A stretch of DNA of 64,000 nucleotides from Symmachiella dynata (GTDB taxonomy: Bacteria; Planctomycetota; Planctomycetia; Planctomycetales; Planctomycetaceae). The translations under genes and the position numbers were made by a program. Position 1 is the stretch's first letter. Each line of letters begins with the position of its first letter. Of the stretch, positions 61,692-64,000 are shown in pieces. The notes below the pieces were generated by a model. That model saw only the letters and a list, made by a program, of their open reading frames with translations. It ran no database searches and had not been told where the DNA came from. Location of the stretch: assembly GCF_007747995.1 (NCBI RefSeq), contig NZ_CP036276.1, positions 5,570,001-5,634,000 on the forward strand, read 5' to 3'.

Positions 61692-62837
61692 TCAACGCGT
61701 CCAGAAAATCTGAGAAGTTGAATCATCTAGGATGTAGCAATAGGGTAGGGCGACCTTGAGTTTTTTGATTCCTGCATTCGTGACTTGGGTGTTGTAGAGA
61801 TACAGCCCTTGAAGGTGGGGCAGCCCTCGGAGATGCTCAAATCCAGCATCACTGACTTGGGTGTTTTCGAGCGATAGGATTCTAAGCTTGGTCAGCCCTC
61901 GGAGATGCTCAAGCCCAGAGTCACTGACTTGAGTGTTGTCGAGAGATAGGGTTCCAAGGTGGGTTAGCCCTCGGAGATGCTTAAGCCCAACGTCACTGAC
62001 TTGGGTGCTATCGAGCAATAGGTGGTCAAGGTTAGTTAGCCCTCCGAGTTGCTCAAGCCCAGCGTCACTTACTTGGGAGTTTTCGAGATACAGCTGATGA
62101 AGGTGGGGCAGCCCTCGGAGATGCTCAAATCCAGCATCACTGACTTGGGTGTTTTCGAGCGATAGGACTCTAAGCTTGGTCAGCCCTCGGAGATGCTCAA
62201 GCCCAGAGTCACTGATCTGGGTGTTGTCGAGCCATAAGATTTCAAGTTTGGTCAATACTCGGAGATGCCTCAAGCCCACGTTACTGACTTGGGTGTTACT
62301 GAGCGATAGAATTTTAAGGTTGGTCAACGCTCGGAGATGCTCAAGCCCAGCGTTACTGACTTGGGTGTTACTGAGCGATAGAATTTTAAGGTTGGTCAAC
62401 GCTCGGAGATGCTCAAGCCCAGCGTCACTGACTTGGGTGTTTTCAAGAGACAGGGCTCCAAGGTTGGTCAGTCCTCGGAGACGCTTAAGCTCAGTGTCAC
62501 TGACTTGGGTGTCGTTGAGGTATAGATCTTCAAGGTTAGCCAGCTCTCGGAGTTGCTCAAGCCTAGTACCACTGACTTGTGTGTTGGATAAACCAACTGA
62601 GTATACCCTCTCGAACACTCCCAAATACTGATCATCCACCACATCTGGAATCCAGGCAGGACGGACGATCTCCCATTCGATTGATCCGCCAAGCATTTTA
62701 ACTTCTGCTATCACCGTTTGATTACGATGATACGGCAACCACACCATCAACGCACCACCGCCAATCAGTAACACCACAGCGATGAGCACCAGAGTGCCCG
62801 TGCGTGGCAGACGACTTTTGGGCGTGGTTTCGGTCAT
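61692..62837 (-). CDS. Membrane-anchored leucine-rich repeat protein
   Basis: 381 residues. One transmembrane helix near the N-terminus (LVLIAVVLLIGGGALMVWL), a ~60-residue lead-in, then about eleven tandem 24-residue leucine-rich repeats (T-Q-V-S-D-A-G-L-E-H-L-R-G-L-T-N-L-x-x-L-x-L-x-N) to residue ~355 and a short cap. At DNA level the repeats are 72 bp and strongly alike, so copy number can change by recombination. Probable extracytoplasmic ligand- or protein-binding surface; partner unknown. Confidence 0.85.
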   Translation of the reverse strand: MTETTPKSRLPRTGTLVLIAVVLLIGGGALMVWLPYHRNQTVIAEVKMLGGSIEWEIVRPAWIPDVVDDQYLGVFERVYSVGLSNTQVSGTRLEQLRELANLEDLYLNDTQVSDTELKRLRGLTNLGALSLENTQVSDAGLEHLRALTNLKILSLSNTQVSNAGLEHLRALTNLKILSLSNTQVSNVGLRHLRVLTKLEILWLDNTQISDSGLEHLRGLTKLRVLSLENTQVSDAGFEHLRGLPHLHQLYLENSQVSDAGLEQLGGLTNLDHLLLDSTQVSDVGLKHLRGLTHLGTLSLDNTQVSDSGLEHLRGLTKLRILSLENTQVSDAGFEHLRGLPHLQGLYLYNTQVTNAGIKKLKVALPYCYILDDSTSQIFWTR

Positions 62838-62888
62838 TGTGTACGCTCTGATGTGACCTCTGTGTATTCACCGATCAACATCGAGTAA

Positions 62889-62964
62889 GTAGGGCAGGCT
62901 CCCGCCTGCCGTTGGTTAGATTGGTCACGAAATCGCATCTGCGGCAGGCGGGAGCCTGCCCTAC
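62889..62964. repeat. Inverted pair of GGCAGGC hairpins
   Basis: A 23-bp sequence at 62889-62911 recurs as its exact reverse complement at 62942-62964; each half is itself a 7-bp-stem hairpin with a four-base loop, matching the unit at 21619-21636. Confidence 0.9.
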
Positions 62965-63010
62965 GTCACTTTCAAATTGATCCGTATCACGCTCGTAATA
63001 CGCCCCCCAA

Positions 63011-64000
63011 TCAAACCGTAACCACAATCTTCCCCGACAAACCCCCACTCCCTTGCAGCGTGCCTTCTTCCTGCAATTGATGCGCCGCTGCTGCTTCGCT
63101 GAGGGGGAATCGCTGGCCGATGTTTGGTGTCCAGCCGCCTGCTTCATATAAGCGGTGGATGCCTGCGGCGCATTCGCGTTGTTGTTCCGCGCTGGCGTTG
63201 AACATGGCGAAGCCGAGGTAGCTGAGGTCCTTGGTGTAGGAGGGGCCGACGGGGAACTCGGGGCGGGCGTCGCGGCCGGCCATGAAGATGATGCGGCCGC
63301 CCATCCGCATCAGGCTCACGGTCCGGTCAAAGTCTGGCGAACGTTGTGTTTCATACCAGAGGTCGATGCCGCCGTGCGGTTCGATGAATTGGCGGATCTC
63401 GTCGTCCATGGTGGGCGAGTGGTAATCGACGACCAAGTCGGCGCCTAATGCTTTGCAGGCGGCTTGTTTTTCGGCGTTGCCCACGGTGGCAATGACCGTG
63501 GCGCCGGCTCCCTTGGCCAATTGCACCACCGAGGACCCCACGCCGCCGGTGCCGCCGTTGACGAACACGATTTCGCCCGCTTGTAGACGTCCGCTGCGGA
63601 ACAGTCCCAAGTGCGCGGTGATGCCCACCAGCGCCCCGGCGGCGGCGGCTTCGTCGCTTTGGCCGGCGGGTGTGGGATACAACCATTGCTCATCGACGGC
63701 GGCATATTCGGCGAATGTCCCCGGGCGGCCGATCAATCCTTGATTGCTGCCCCACACGCGATCGCCGACTTTGAATCGCGTCACCCCCTGCCCGACCGCT
63801 TCGACCTCTCCCGCCAGATCGCAACCGATGATGTAGGGAAACTCAAGCGGCAAGGCAATCATGCCGCTACGGATGTAGGTATCGATCGGATTGACGGCGA
63901 CAGCGGCGACTTTGACCAAGACCTGATTGTCGGTCGGCTGCGGTTGCGGCTGGTCCCCGTATTGAATGCAATCGGGGCTGCCGGTGGATGTGATGAATGC
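63011..64000 (-). CDS. Zinc-type/NADPH:quinone oxidoreductase (5' truncated by window edge)
   Basis: 329 visible residues; the frame is open to base 64000 with family-like sequence (ITSTGSPDCIQYGDQP), so only the first few codons are missing. MDR superfamily: VKVAAVAVNPIDTYIRSG, the groES-like core ending in PYIIGCDLAGEVEAVGQG, and the NADPH loop VNGGTGGVGSSVVQLAKGAG (GTGGVG). The catalytic zinc cysteines of alcohol dehydrogenases are absent, as in the quinone reductase branch. Cytoplasmic, reduces quinones or enones with NADPH. Hairpin pair at 62889 lies downstream. Confidence 0.9.
   Translation of the reverse strand, partial: AFITSTGSPDCIQYGDQPQPQPTDNQVLVKVAAVAVNPIDTYIRSGMIALPLEFPYIIGCDLAGEVEAVGQGVTRFKVGDRVWGSNQGLIGRPGTFAEYAAVDEQWLYPTPAGQSDEAAAAGALVGITAHLGLFRSGRLQAGEIVFVNGGTGGVGSSVVQLAKGAGATVIATVGNAEKQAACKALGADLVVDYHSPTMDDEIRQFIEPHGGIDLWYETQRSPDFDRTVSLMRMGGRIIFMAGRDARPEFPVGPSYTKDLSYLGFAMFNASAEQQRECAAGIHRLYEAGGWTPNIGQRFPLSEAAAAHQLQEEGTLQGSGGLSGKIVVTV

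Noticed and set aside
55900-61700. Integron integrase within the array
   Set aside because: None of the seven gene products has tyrosine-recombinase motifs; an integrase, if any, lies outside the window.
61815-62580. CRISPR array, suggested by regular 72-bp direct repeats
   Set aside because: The repeats are contiguous, without unique spacers, in frame and encode a leucine-rich repeat protein.

Overview
This window comes from the chromosome of a planctomycete. The evidence is family content: DUF1501, DUF1549/DUF1553, DUF1552 and DUF1587/1592/1588/1585 'planctomycete cytochrome' proteins, Tat-exported Gfo/Idh/MocA oxidoreductases, several secreted PQQ-like beta-propellers, PEP-CTERM proteins, a 3-keto-disaccharide hydrolase domain and intergenic hairpins typical of the phylum. 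Base composition is moderately GC-rich. The sequence does not allow a species call; it fits the Gimesia/Rubinisphaera/Symmachiella side of Planctomycetales. I found no rRNA, tRNA, CRISPR array, transposase or phage structural gene.

Layout. 1-6.1 kb: the 3' end of a large PKD-repeat surface protein, two PEP-CTERM proteins, a YdjM-like membrane protein, a secreted CxxxCH protein and an ECF-like sigma factor. 6.3-10.1 kb: a translationally coupled DUF1552 / planctomycete-cytochrome pair. 10.3-16.4 kb: an MBL-fold hydrolase, a FabD-like acyltransferase, a hairpin cluster, a secreted Ig-like protein and a thioredoxin-CAP fusion. 16.4-18.6 kb: an accessory patch with an orphan Imm7 immunity protein and a TPR protein, bounded by a duplicated gene end. 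18.6-24.3 kb: DUF1501, VOC, GNAT, and a two-gene Gfo/Idh/MocA plus beta-propeller operon. 24.5-33.7 kb: a four-gene cluster (DUF1501, PPC protein, DUF1549/1553, cytochrome-WD40-coiled coil). 34.2-43.0 kb: a LuxR-type regulator, a GH20 lipoprotein hexosaminidase, a BBP7-like outer-membrane protein, a UxaA-family dehydratase and a fused oxidoreductase/3-keto-disaccharide hydrolase. 43.2-50.2 kb: YndJ plus DUF1990 and two large beta-propeller proteins. 50.5-54 kb: a small regulatory island (XRE regulator, acidic protein, ribbon-helix-helix protein, Sll1717-type P-loop ATPase). 54.1-55.7 kb: a GT39-like membrane glycosyltransferase. 55.9-61.4 kb: seven small unknown genes, all on the minus strand. 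61.7-64 kb: a leucine-rich-repeat protein and a truncated quinone oxidoreductase.

The part that most deserves a second look is 55.9-61.4 kb. Three consecutive genes end with a TAA inside a GCATAAC/ACATAAC core, followed by 90-95 bp imperfect palindromes laid out like integron attC sites. This looks like a gene-cassette array with no integrase in view. A second unexplained structure is a 74-bp element with TTTCAA...TTGAAA ends at three distant intergenic places, always exactly 74 bp but with a diverged interior. Functionally, much of the rest is exported machinery for taking apart and oxidising carbohydrates (GH20, oxidoreductase/hydrolase fusion, UxaA, beta-propellers) together with the phylum's poorly understood secreted cytochrome/DUF1501 clusters.
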